From assembly GCF_016031625.1 (NCBI RefSeq), contig NZ_JACCHP010000011.1:62001-126000 (forward strand): a stretch of DNA of 64,000 nucleotides. The letters run 5' to 3'. Shown here one piece after another: positions 35,973-43,971 of the stretch (positions are counted from its first letter, which is position 1; each line of letters starts with the position of its first letter). The stretch comes from Bradyrhizobium agreste. Its GTDB lineage: Bacteria > Pseudomonadota > Alphaproteobacteria > Rhizobiales > Xanthobacteraceae. The position numbers were made by a program, and so were the translations under genes. Under the pieces are notes generated by a model. The model did not search any database, was not told the DNA's origin, and was given only the letters and a program-made list of their open reading frames with translations.

Positions 35973-38561
35973 GTGCTGCAAAGCGTCGTCGTTGCCATCG
36001 TCAGGGCCTGCACCCGGTTTGCCTCCCTCGTCGTCGTTCTCGGGCTCCTGCTGTCGGTGGGGGCGAGCTATTACGCTGCGCGCCACTTCGCCATCAACAC
36101 CGACATCAACTCGCTGATTGCCCAGAATCTGGACTGGCGCCAGCGCGATCAGCAATTCGATCGTGCCTTCGACCGCGATGCGACGATCACGGCGGTGGTC
36201 GAGGCCAAGACCCCGGAAATGGCGAGCGCGGCGTCGGACGCGCTCTACGCCAAGCTGAAGGACGACAAGACCAACTTCCAGTCCATGCAGCAGCTCGGCA
36301 GCGGCGAGTTCTTCGAGAAGAACGGCCTGTTGTTCCTGCCGACCGAGGAGGTCGGCAAGATCACCGGCCAGTTCGAATCCGCAGCGCCCCTGATCGAGAT
36401 CATGGCCGGCGATCCCTCGATCCGCGGCCTCACCGGGGCGCTGGAGACGGGCCTTGCCGGCGTCAAGCGCGGTCAGGTCAAGCTCGACAACACCGCGCGG
36501 CCCTTCAACCTGATCGCGCAGACGGTCGAGACCGTGCTCAACAAGGGCAATGCCGGCTTCTCCTGGCGCGAGCTCGTCAGCGACGAGCCGCTCAACGATT
36601 CGGACAAGCGCACCTTCATCGAGTTCAAGCCGATCCTCGACTACAACGCGCTGGAGCCGGGCAAGGCCGCGACCGATGCGATCCGCAAGGCTGCTGCGGA
36701 TCTGGACTTCCCGACCAAATACCAGGCCCGCGTGCGGCTGACCGGCCCGGTCCCGATCGCCAACGAGGAATACGCCACCGTCCAGGAGGGCGCCGTCGTC
36801 AACGGCGTCGGCACGGTTCTCGTCGTGCTGCTGATCCTGTGGCTGGCGCTGCATTCGGCGAAGATCATCTTCGCGGTCTTCGTCAATCTCTTCGTCGGCC
36901 TCGCGATCACGACGGCCGCCGGCTTGATGATGGTCGGCTCGCTCAACCTGCTGTCGATCGCCTTCGCGGTGCTGTTCGTCGGCTTGGGGGTCGATTTCGG
37001 CATCCAGTACAGCGTCCGCTACCGCTCCGAGCGCTACAAGCACGACAACCTCGCCGGTGCGCTGGTGCTGGCGGCCAAGCGCTCGGCGGTGCCGCTGTCG
37101 CTGGCGGCAATGGCCACCGCGGCGGGTTTCCTCTGCTTCATGCCGACCGACTACAAGGGCATCTCGGAACTCGGCCAGATCGCCGGCGTCGGCATGCTGG
37201 TGGCGTTCCTGTCCAGCATCACCGTGCTGCCGGCGCTGCTCAAGCTTCTGAATCCGCCCGGCGAGCCGGAACCCGTCGGCTACGCGTTCCTGGCGCCGCT
37301 CGATCACTTCCTGGAGAAGCATCGGGTGCTGATCGTCGGCGGCACGCTGCTGCTCGCGCTCGGCGGCCTGCCGCTGCTCTACTTCATGAAGTTCGACTTC
37401 AACCCGATGAACCTGCGCAATCCGCGCGCCGAGTCGATCGCGACCTTCCTCGATTTGCGCAAGGATCCGAACACCGGGGCCAATGCGGTCAACGTGATGA
37501 CGACGTCGGAAGAGCAGGCGAGGCAGGTCGAGGCGAAGCTGGAGAAGGTGCCCGAGGTGCTCAGGGTGATGTCGCTCGACAGCTTCGTGCCGCAGGACCA
37601 GCCGCCGAAGCTGAAGCTCATCGCGCAGGGCGCCAAGGTGCTGAATCCCGCGCTCAACCCCGATCAGATCGATGCGGCGCCGACGGACCAGGAGAATGTC
37701 GAAGCGCTGAAATCTTCGGTCGACAATCTGCGCCGGACTGCGGGTGACGCGAAGGGCCCGGGCGCTGTCGCCTCGCGCCGTCTTGCCGACGCGCTCGAGA
37801 AGCTCGCCAATGGCGATGAGGCCACGCGCAACAAGGCGCAGGACGTGTTCGTCGCGCCGTTGAAGATCGTGTTCGACCAGCTCAGGAACGCGATGCACGC
37901 AGGTCCCGTCACCCTGAGCTCGCTGCCGCCCGATCTCGTCAGCGCCTGGAAGAGCAAGGATGGCGTCATCCGCGTCGAGGCGCTGCCCAAGGGCGATCCC
38001 AACGACAATGACACGCTGCGCAAATTCGCGGCGGCGGTGCTCCAGGCCGAGCCGACTGCGATCGGCGGGCCGGTCTCGATCCTGAAATCCGGCGACACCG
38101 TGGTGAAGGCGTTCATTCACGCCGGCATCTATGCGCTGCTGGTGATCGGGCTCCTGCTCTGGATCACGCTCCGCCGCTTCGTCGACGTGCTGATGACGCT
38201 GGTGCCGCTGCTGGTCGCCGGCGCGGTGACGCTGGAGATCTGCGTGTTGATCGGCCTGCCGCTCAACTTCGCCAACATCGTCGCGTTTCCGCTTCTGCTC
38301 GGCGTCGGCGTCGCCTTCAAGATCTATTATGTCGTGGCCTGGCGCTCGGGCAGGACGAACCTGCTCCAGACCAGCCTGACGCGCGCGATCTTTTTCAGCG
38401 CGCTGACGACCGCGACCGCGTTCGGCAGCCTGTGGCTGTCGAGCCATCCCGGCACGTCCAGCATGGGCAAGCTGCTGGCCCTCTCGCTGGTGACGACGCT
38501 CGCCGCCGTGCTGCTGTTCCAGCCGGCCCTAATGGGCAAACCCCGCAATCTCAGGGAGTAG
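35973..38561 (+). CDS. hpnN: Hopanoid transporter, RND superfamily
   Basis: HpnN (862 residues) moves hopanoids from the inner to the outer membrane. Layout: one helix (~15-35), periplasmic domain 1 (~40-265), five helices (~270-430), helix ~450, periplasmic domain 2 (~470-710), then five helices to the end. Family strings include YYAARHFAINTDINSLIAQNLDWRQRD at 30-57. The start is GTG. It is preceded by an EcfG-type promoter. Its 3' end overlaps the convergent exported-protein gene by 33 bases. Confidence 0.94.
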   Translation: MLQSVVVAIVRACTRFASLVVVLGLLLSVGASYYAARHFAINTDINSLIAQNLDWRQRDQQFDRAFDRDATITAVVEAKTPEMASAASDALYAKLKDDKTNFQSMQQLGSGEFFEKNGLLFLPTEEVGKITGQFESAAPLIEIMAGDPSIRGLTGALETGLAGVKRGQVKLDNTARPFNLIAQTVETVLNKGNAGFSWRELVSDEPLNDSDKRTFIEFKPILDYNALEPGKAATDAIRKAAADLDFPTKYQARVRLTGPVPIANEEYATVQEGAVVNGVGTVLVVLLILWLALHSAKIIFAVFVNLFVGLAITTAAGLMMVGSLNLLSIAFAVLFVGLGVDFGIQYSVRYRSERYKHDNLAGALVLAAKRSAVPLSLAAMATAAGFLCFMPTDYKGISELGQIAGVGMLVAFLSSITVLPALLKLLNPPGEPEPVGYAFLAPLDHFLEKHRVLIVGGTLLLALGGLPLLYFMKFDFNPMNLRNPRAESIATFLDLRKDPNTGANAVNVMTTSEEQARQVEAKLEKVPEVLRVMSLDSFVPQDQPPKLKLIAQGAKVLNPALNPDQIDAAPTDQENVEALKSSVDNLRRTAGDAKGPGAVASRRLADALEKLANGDEATRNKAQDVFVAPLKIVFDQLRNAMHAGPVTLSSLPPDLVSAWKSKDGVIRVEALPKGDPNDNDTLRKFAAAVLQAEPTAIGGPVSILKSGDTVVKAFIHAGIYALLVIGLLLWITLRRFVDVLMTLVPLLVAGAVTLEICVLIGLPLNFANIVAFPLLLGVGVAFKIYYVVAWRSGRTNLLQTSLTRAIFFSALTTATAFGSLWLSSHPGTSSMGKLLALSLVTTLAAVLLFQPALMGKPRNLRE

Positions 38562-39185
38562 GCAGATGTCGCCGACCGGGTCGGCGGCGCCCTTCTGACC
38601 GGGCTTGGCTGCGCCGGCGGACTTGGGAGCTGCGGGCGCAGGCGTGGTGGCGCCGGTCGGGGCTTGGGCTGTTCCTTGGGCTGCTTGGGCCCCTTGCGGC
38701 TTCGGCGCAGTGCTGCTGGATTTCGCCCCGCCCTTGGCCATGGCATTGGCAGGGTTGGAGGGGATCGGCGGGCCGACCCGGGTCCAGGTTTCGCCGCCGC
38801 AGAGGAAGCCCATGACGCAGCCCTTGATCTCGAGCTGGTCGGGACCGACCGGCGTGATGGTCGCGCTGTAGAGCTGGCCGTCCTTGGCGTTGTAGACCTG
38901 TCCTTCCCACTGATCGACGCCGGGCTTCTTCTTCATGTCGATCAGGGTTGCCATGCCGAGTGTCGGCCTGTTCTTTTTCGAGACATCCGGATTGTTCTGG
39001 TCGCGCCCGCCGGGCTGCTTTTCCCAGGAAACCGCGCCCCACATGCTGCCATAGCATTGGGCGACGCGGATGTTGGCAACGCCGTCGGCGACCCGCCAGT
39101 CGCCGGTCGGATCCGCGGCGAGGGCTGGCGTCAGGCCGGCGTAACCGCCAGCCAGTATTAGTCCGGTGTAAAGGGCCAAACGCAT
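38529..39185 (-). CDS. Exported DUF2147-family protein
   Basis: A 218-residue protein with a signal peptide (MRLALYTGLILAGGYAGLTPALA) and a DUF2147 domain (~24-140: DPTGDWRVADGVANIRVAQC, LIDMKKKPGVDQWEGQVYNAKDGQLYSATI, LEIKGCVMGFLCGGETWTRV). The rest is a low-complexity Ala/Pro/Thr/Gln-rich tail (~150-205). AAGGAACACTC precedes the ATG. Function of the family is unknown. The last 33 bases are convergent with hpnN. Confidence 0.88.
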   Translation of the reverse strand: MRLALYTGLILAGGYAGLTPALAADPTGDWRVADGVANIRVAQCYGSMWGAVSWEKQPGGRDQNNPDVSKKNRPTLGMATLIDMKKKPGVDQWEGQVYNAKDGQLYSATITPVGPDQLEIKGCVMGFLCGGETWTRVGPPIPSNPANAMAKGGAKSSSTAPKPQGAQAAQGTAQAPTGATTPAPAAPKSAGAAKPGQKGAADPVGDICLLPEIAGFAH

Positions 39186-39326
39186 GAGTGTTCCTTGGCA
39201 GTGCAACATGGTCTAAAGCTGTGCTTGCGAAGATGGTCCGAAAAAGGGCAAAAGGCCGCACAGACCGTTTTCAGTAACGCTCCGTTTTCAGTTGACGAGA
39301 CGGCCCTCAAGCGAAGTATGTAGCGG

Positions 39327-40718
39327 ATGCACAGCCCAAATCCAGACATGTCTCAGCTATTCGCGGACCGTCAGGCCCAGCGCAGCACCCTGCATAACCG
39401 TTATCTGAACGAGCAGTTCGTTCGGGTCCTCAAGACCATCGGCTACGATGTCGGCTTCCAGAAGGGGCAGGGGCAGTACCTCTACGACCGCGAGGGCGCG
39501 CGCTATCTCGACCTGTTGTCCGGCTTCGGCGTATTTGCGATCGGGCGCAATCATCCCGTCATGCGCGAGGCGCTCAAGAGCGTGCTCGATGCCGACCTGC
39601 CCAACCTCGTCCAGTTCGACGTCTCGACGCTCGCCGGTGTGCTGGCCGAGCGCCTCCTGAAATACGTTCCCTATCTCGACAAGGCGTTCTTCGCCAATTC
39701 CGGCGCCGAATGCGTCGAGGCCGCGATCAAGTTCGCGCGTGGCGCGACCGGGCGTCCCGGCATCGTCTATTGCGCCCACGGTTATCACGGCCTGACCTAC
39801 GGCGCGCTGTCGCTGACCGGCGATGCCAATTTCCGCACCGGCTTCGAGCCGCTGCTGCCGGGCTGTACCCCGATCCCGTTCAACGATCTGGCGGCGCTGG
39901 AAAAGGCGCTGGCCTCGCGCGAGGTCGCGGCCTTCGTGGTCGAGCCGATCCAGGGCAAGGGCGTCAACATGCCCACCGACGAGTTCCTGCCCGGCGCGGC
40001 CGCGCTCTGCAAGAAATACGGCACGCTGTTCGTCGCCGACGAGATCCAGACCGGCATGGGCCGCACCGGCCGCTTCCTCGCGGTCGAGCACTGGAACGTC
40101 GAGCCCGACATGGTGCTGCTGTCGAAGTCGCTGTCGGGCGGCCACGTGCCGGTCGGCGCAGTGCTGACGCGGAAGAGCATCTTCGACAGGATCTTCAACC
40201 AGATGGACCGCGCGGTGGTGCACGGCTCCACCTTCTCCAAGAACGACCTCGCCATGGCCGCGGGCATCGCCACGCTCGATGTCATGGAATCGGAGAAGCT
40301 GATCGATGCGGCCGCCAAGCGCGGCGCCGAGTTGCGCCTCGCGCTGACGCGCATGGTGCCCGGCTACGAGCTGCTCAAGGAAGTCCGCGGCAAGGGCCTG
40401 ATGATCGGCATCGAGTTCGGCCCCCCGAAGTCGCTGCGCCTGCGGGCCTCCTGGAACGTGCTGGAGACCGCCAACAAGGGCCTGTTCTGCCAGCTCATCA
40501 CCGTGCCGCTGTTCAAGGATCACAAGATCCTGACGCAAGTCGCCGGCCACGGCAGCCACACCATCAAGCTCTTGCCGCCGCTCACCATCACCGAGGAAGA
40601 CTGCGCCTGGATCGAGCGCGCCTTCGACGACGTCATCGCCGGCAGCCACAAGGTCCCCGGTGCGATCTGGTCGCTCGGCAAGACGCTGGTGGACAACGCG
40701 GTGAGAAGGTCGGCGTAG
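39327..40718 (+). CDS. hpnO: Hopanoid side-chain aminotransferase
   Basis: HpnO (463 residues) is a class-III PLP aminotransferase that makes aminobacteriohopanetriol. Features: FFANSGAECVEAAIKFAR near 113-130, YHGLTYGALSLTG near 153, FVADEIQTGMGRTG near 235 and the PLP lysine in LLSKSLSGGHVPVGA near 268. The context next to hpnN separates it from ornithine or acetylornithine aminotransferases of the same class. ATG 39327 used; ATG 39348 is an alternative. Confidence 0.9.
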   Translation: MHSPNPDMSQLFADRQAQRSTLHNRYLNEQFVRVLKTIGYDVGFQKGQGQYLYDREGARYLDLLSGFGVFAIGRNHPVMREALKSVLDADLPNLVQFDVSTLAGVLAERLLKYVPYLDKAFFANSGAECVEAAIKFARGATGRPGIVYCAHGYHGLTYGALSLTGDANFRTGFEPLLPGCTPIPFNDLAALEKALASREVAAFVVEPIQGKGVNMPTDEFLPGAAALCKKYGTLFVADEIQTGMGRTGRFLAVEHWNVEPDMVLLSKSLSGGHVPVGAVLTRKSIFDRIFNQMDRAVVHGSTFSKNDLAMAAGIATLDVMESEKLIDAAAKRGAELRLALTRMVPGYELLKEVRGKGLMIGIEFGPPKSLRLRASWNVLETANKGLFCQLITVPLFKDHKILTQVAGHGSHTIKLLPPLTITEEDCAWIERAFDDVIAGSHKVPGAIWSLGKTLVDNAVRRSA

Positions 40719-40726
40719 GCCGATCG

Positions 40727-40975
40727 CTCAGGCTGCCCTGAGCTTGTTCACGGTCTCGTTGCGCTCGAGCACCTTGCCGAGATCGCGTCTGGCGATCTGG
40801 TCGCGTTGATCACATCCTCCAGCGTGCCGAGCGTGTTGGGATTGGCCGGCTTGTCGAAGCCGACATGGCTGTCGCTGATCTGGAGGAAGCTCATGCCGGG
40901 CGCGGCCGCGGTCGCGGCCTCAGCGACATCGATGATGCCGAGCGAGCGCGGCCCGCCGCCCGCGAAAGACCACAC
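40727..40975 (-). pseudogene. Truncated metallophosphoesterase
   Basis: The readable part is about 55 residues: FAGGGPRSLGIIDVAEAA, then SFLQISDSHVGFDKPANPNT with the first metal-binding D-x-H of calcineurin-like phosphoesterases, after which the frame is lost (stop at 40748). In another frame the last 70 nt read DQIARRDLGKVLERNETVNK and end at 40727, apparently the tail of a coding sequence. The 5' end is missing and abuts the stop codon of the next gene at 40976, marking an insertion boundary. Confidence 0.65.
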
Positions 40976-41482
40976 CTAGGGCGCAGTGGTCTTCGGCTTG
41001 GGAACGAACTGCACAAAGCGTACTGATACGGCGGCCGGCTTTGCACGTTCCTGGATGCGATTGGCGAGGTTCAAGGCATCTTCGCCGTGGCCAGAGACAG
41101 GCCGAAGCACCAGGCGGTCGGCTGTGTCCTCGGTGAATGAGACGTCGGAAGCATTCGGAGACAGAAGGTTCATCACCCTTCCGCGCTGATCAGGGGTGTC
41201 GAACTCGACGCGCACCTCTGGCATCGCCACGACGACGGCTTTGTCACGCCTGTACACGGGTTGAAGAGCACCGGCCTCTTGAAGTCGCTGAATGGTGTCG
41301 GGAGTCAACGACGAGCGCGACGTCACGAGGACGCCTGCTCCTGCGCGCACCGCAGTACCCGGGGAAGCACTGACCTTGGCGTCCAGTCCTGCCTCTTTGG
41401 CGGCGGCTTGGTCCACCGCCACGTGCTCTTCGTCCGGCTCCAAGTTCACCTTCTTGCCGGCGGCATAGTAGTATGCGCTCAT
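40976..41482 (-). CDS. Small prodomain-like partner of the subtilase
   Basis: A 168-residue protein without signal peptide or membrane helix. It begins AYYYAAGKKVNLEPDEEHVAV, like the N-terminal propeptide of some fervidolysin-type subtilases, and seems to hold two similar alpha/beta halves (~25-85 and ~90-160) ending SVRFVQFVPKP. It lies 75 nt downstream of the S8 peptidase on the same strand. I infer a free-standing prodomain acting as chaperone or inhibitor; the family is not recognised with certainty. Starts at 41519 or 41536 would bring it closer to the peptidase gene. Confidence 0.7.
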   Translation of the reverse strand: MSAYYYAAGKKVNLEPDEEHVAVDQAAAKEAGLDAKVSASPGTAVRAGAGVLVTSRSSLTPDTIQRLQEAGALQPVYRRDKAVVVAMPEVRVEFDTPDQRGRVMNLLSPNASDVSFTEDTADRLVLRPVSGHGEDALNLANRIQERAKPAAVSVRFVQFVPKPKTTAP

Positions 41483-41557
41483 ATGGCGAGTATACAGCCT
41501 AATGACGTTACGGGCCATGGGGTGGATCGGCGCCACCCCGCACTGTGATTTCGGCCT

Positions 41558-43093
41558 CTACTTCTTTTTGGCTGCTTTCTTGGCCTTCTTCTTGGCCTTC
41601 TTTGCCTGCTTCTTGGCCTTTTTTCCAGCTGGCTTGACAGCTTGGGGCTCTCCGGCGACTTTTGCGGCTGCCACCGCACGTCCGACGTCGAGCCTGCCCC
41701 AACCCAGCTCGGGCGTCCAAGTGGTTTGGCCTTGGATCTTCTTTGCGGTCGTTCCGAGCAAATTGCGGATGCTACTAGCGCTGAGCGCGGGGTTCGCGCT
41801 GATCATCAAGGCCGCGGCGCCAGCAACCGCTGGCGTTGCGGAAGAGGTTCCGTTGAAGGTCTTTGTGAAATCGCCGGGATCGTAGCCTGCGGGCCCGGAG
41901 ATATCGGTGGTCCAGATGAAGACACCCGGGGCGAGCAGCTGCATGGTTGCGCCATAGCTTGAGCCCCACCAATTTTCTCCGTCGGAGGAGGTTCGCGTCT
42001 TGCGCTTGTCGTCGGGATTGGAGGCGCCGACCGTGACATACCCAGGTAGGTTGCCGGGGAAGTCGATCGGGTTCTGGAAATTACCTGCCGCGATGGCAAC
42101 CACGGCACCTAGCCCATCGCGCCCTTGAGTTCGCGCACGCGCGAAGGCGCGACTGATTGCGTCACTCGGAGCGCCGCCACCCCAGGAATTCGAGAGTACC
42201 GCAGCGCCCTGCCGCCAACACCAATCGATGGCATCCGCAGTCGCGAAGTCGTCGAAAATCCAATTCCCGCTGCCGTCATCCATGGCAATGCGTGCTGCGA
42301 TGAGGGAGCAATTCGGAGCGATGCCCGGGTAAGTGTCGTCCCGTGACAACACAATGCCTGCGCATGCGGTGCCATGTGCGTCGTTACCGGCGGGCGTGGC
42401 CGAGTTGCCATTGCTTCCGATGAAATCTCTCTCCGCAACCACCGCTGCTTTCAAAGAGGGGTGGGCAGTATCCACCCCTTCGTCGAGCACGGCGACTCTT
42501 ACATCGGCGCTGCCACGGGTGATGGCCCATGCGGCCGCCACACCGATCTTGTTATGAGACCAGGCCCTGGTCGGTGCCGATTTGTTGATGGGGGAAATGC
42601 GTCGAACAAAATTGGGCGTAGCAGATCCTATTTCCCGTTTTGTAAGAAGTTCAACGAGGCTAAACACTTGCTCGACGGACTCGACGCGCAGGAGCACCTT
42701 GCCATCGAGGCCTTCCTCGATCACGGTTGCTCCAAAGGCCTTCGCTGCCGCAAAATCAGCTTGCCTCAAACCTTCGGCGATCACAGTCTGCGTCAGAAGC
42801 GTTTGCGTGGATGAGGTGGAGATCGGTGACATAGCGCCGCGCCTCGTTCCATGGTTGGGACGCGCTGCCACTTGGGCTTGGACGACAGCAACACTTCCCA
42901 GATCGGAGATGCGTGATCGCAGAACTGATGAAGCGCCGACGGCCTGTTCAATAGCTCGGGTATAGGCCGGAGCCGAAATACGAGCCGCTCGCCTTCCGGC
43001 AGCAGCAGGGAGCGGGACATCGCCCCCACCAAGACCGCCAAGTTGAACTAGCGTCACCTCGTGCCACACTCCGAGCGCTTTATACCGAAGCAT
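41558..43093 (-). CDS. S8 family (subtilisin-like) serine peptidase with Lys-rich tail
   Basis: A 511-residue subtilase. Catalytic triad D204 (VAVLDEGVDTAH), H240 (NDAHGTACAG) and S417 (FNGTSSATPAVAG), with the oxyanion Asn at N338 (AIAAGN), all intact. Residues ~100-165 (VIAEGLRQADFAAAKAFGAT ... IGSATPNFVRR) resemble the second half of a fervidolysin-type prodomain. There is no signal peptide, so action inside the cell is likely. The last ~25 residues are almost only Lys and Ala, like histone H1 tails. GGAG precedes the ATG. It is encoded with the small prodomain-like protein on an island bordered by broken genes. Confidence 0.9.
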   Translation of the reverse strand: MLRYKALGVWHEVTLVQLGGLGGGDVPLPAAAGRRAARISAPAYTRAIEQAVGASSVLRSRISDLGSVAVVQAQVAARPNHGTRRGAMSPISTSSTQTLLTQTVIAEGLRQADFAAAKAFGATVIEEGLDGKVLLRVESVEQVFSLVELLTKREIGSATPNFVRRISPINKSAPTRAWSHNKIGVAAAWAITRGSADVRVAVLDEGVDTAHPSLKAAVVAERDFIGSNGNSATPAGNDAHGTACAGIVLSRDDTYPGIAPNCSLIAARIAMDDGSGNWIFDDFATADAIDWCWRQGAAVLSNSWGGGAPSDAISRAFARARTQGRDGLGAVVAIAAGNFQNPIDFPGNLPGYVTVGASNPDDKRKTRTSSDGENWWGSSYGATMQLLAPGVFIWTTDISGPAGYDPGDFTKTFNGTSSATPAVAGAAALMISANPALSASSIRNLLGTTAKKIQGQTTWTPELGWGRLDVGRAVAAAKVAGEPQAVKPAGKKAKKQAKKAKKKAKKAAKKK

Positions 43094-43449
43094 CTTGCAT
43101 CTCCGCGATCTGTCGGTCGGTTGACATCAAATCGGCGATAACTCGAGCGATCATGTGGCTCGCACGCGAATAGAACTTCGCGAGTTCGGCTTAACCCTTG
43201 CGTTGAACAAGAAGTCGCCACCCACAAAGCGTGTGCTTTTGCAGGCCTACGTGACCGAAAGAGCAGTAGCGACAAGGTGTCGCGCCACGTCCTTCTGCGG
43301 ACAGACTGCCGCCGCTGTCCTTACGGCCAACAACGCATCTGGAATTTCTTTCTAGAGGTCGAGAATATCCCTATTTTTTTAGAATTAACCGGTGTGCAAT
43401 CAATTCCGAAAATTCAAAATTCAACTACTAGTATATCACGCATGATCGA
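43094..43449. other. AT-rich intergenic segment of the island, no gene seen
   Basis: Base composition drops here, most strongly at about 43350-43440 (runs such as CCCTATTTTTTTAGAATTAA). No reading frame with family features was found. It presumably holds the promoter of the subtilase gene. Confidence 0.45.
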
Positions 43450-43581
43450 TCAGAACAGCGTTTTCTCACCGGATTCAGACCCAGCGAAGATTCGCATCTT
43501 GATCGAGAAATGAGAGTCTCGGGCCAACTCGCTCATCGATTGTTTCGCTTCGCTGAAGGTAAGCTTCCATTGATCGAGCAT
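43450..43581 (-). CDS. Short unidentified ORF, possibly a gene fragment
   Basis: From the ATG at 43581 the frame reads MLDQWKLTFSEAKQSMSELA and ends in GSESGEKTLF at 43450 (43 residues). The same frame is open upstream to 43668 (EEQIEPAWSRRADLKT), which looks like coding sequence but has no start codon. It may be the 3' end of a gene whose front was lost. No family recognised. Confidence 0.3.
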   Translation of the reverse strand: MLDQWKLTFSEAKQSMSELARDSHFSIKMRIFAGSESGEKTLF

Positions 43582-43668
43582 CGTCTTCAAGTCGGCGCGC
43601 CGCGACCACGCGGGCTCGATCTGTTCTTCAACCAGTGAAGTTCGATTCCGTGATGACGAAGCGACGAG

Positions 43669-43959
43669 CTAGCGGTCGTTCGCCGCGAATATTCGCAAGG
43701 CGTCGAGCAAAGGCGTTGGATTTTCCTGGCCGGCGCAATGGCCGACTCCGGCAAAACTTCTCTCGCTGACTTGCGGGATCAGCGCCGCGGCGCGCGCCTC
43801 CGTGTAGGTCGAGGCAAGCTCGCGCGCGACCTTGTCCCAAACGTCGCCCGCGAAGCCGGTGCCGTGTACGAGCAGGGCAGGCGGCTTGCCGCTCTCGCCC
43901 CACTGCATCATGGCGATCTCTGCGTCGGCGGGGCCGATTGAAAAGCGCTGACCGATCAT
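43669..43959 (-). pseudogene. Internally deleted alpha/beta hydrolase
   Basis: A 96-codon frame whose first ~48 residues are the start of an alpha/beta hydrolase (MMQWGESGKPPALLVHGTGF, oxyanion-hole HGTGF, then WDKVARELASTYTEARA) and whose last ~45 are the end of one (IPQVSERSFAGVGHCAGQEN with the catalytic-His region). The nucleophile elbow and the cap, roughly 150 residues or more, are absent. An in-frame deletion has joined the two ends. Confidence 0.65.
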
Positions 43960-43971
43960 GATGGCTGGATA

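Noticed and set aside
35952..38447. 831-codon minus-strand frame opposite hpnN
   Set aside because: Antisense shadow; no motifs, and hpnN is clearly the real gene.
43277..43513. 78-codon plus-strand frame in the AT-rich patch
   Set aside because: No ribosome-binding site and no family features; the minus-strand frame there reads more like coding sequence.
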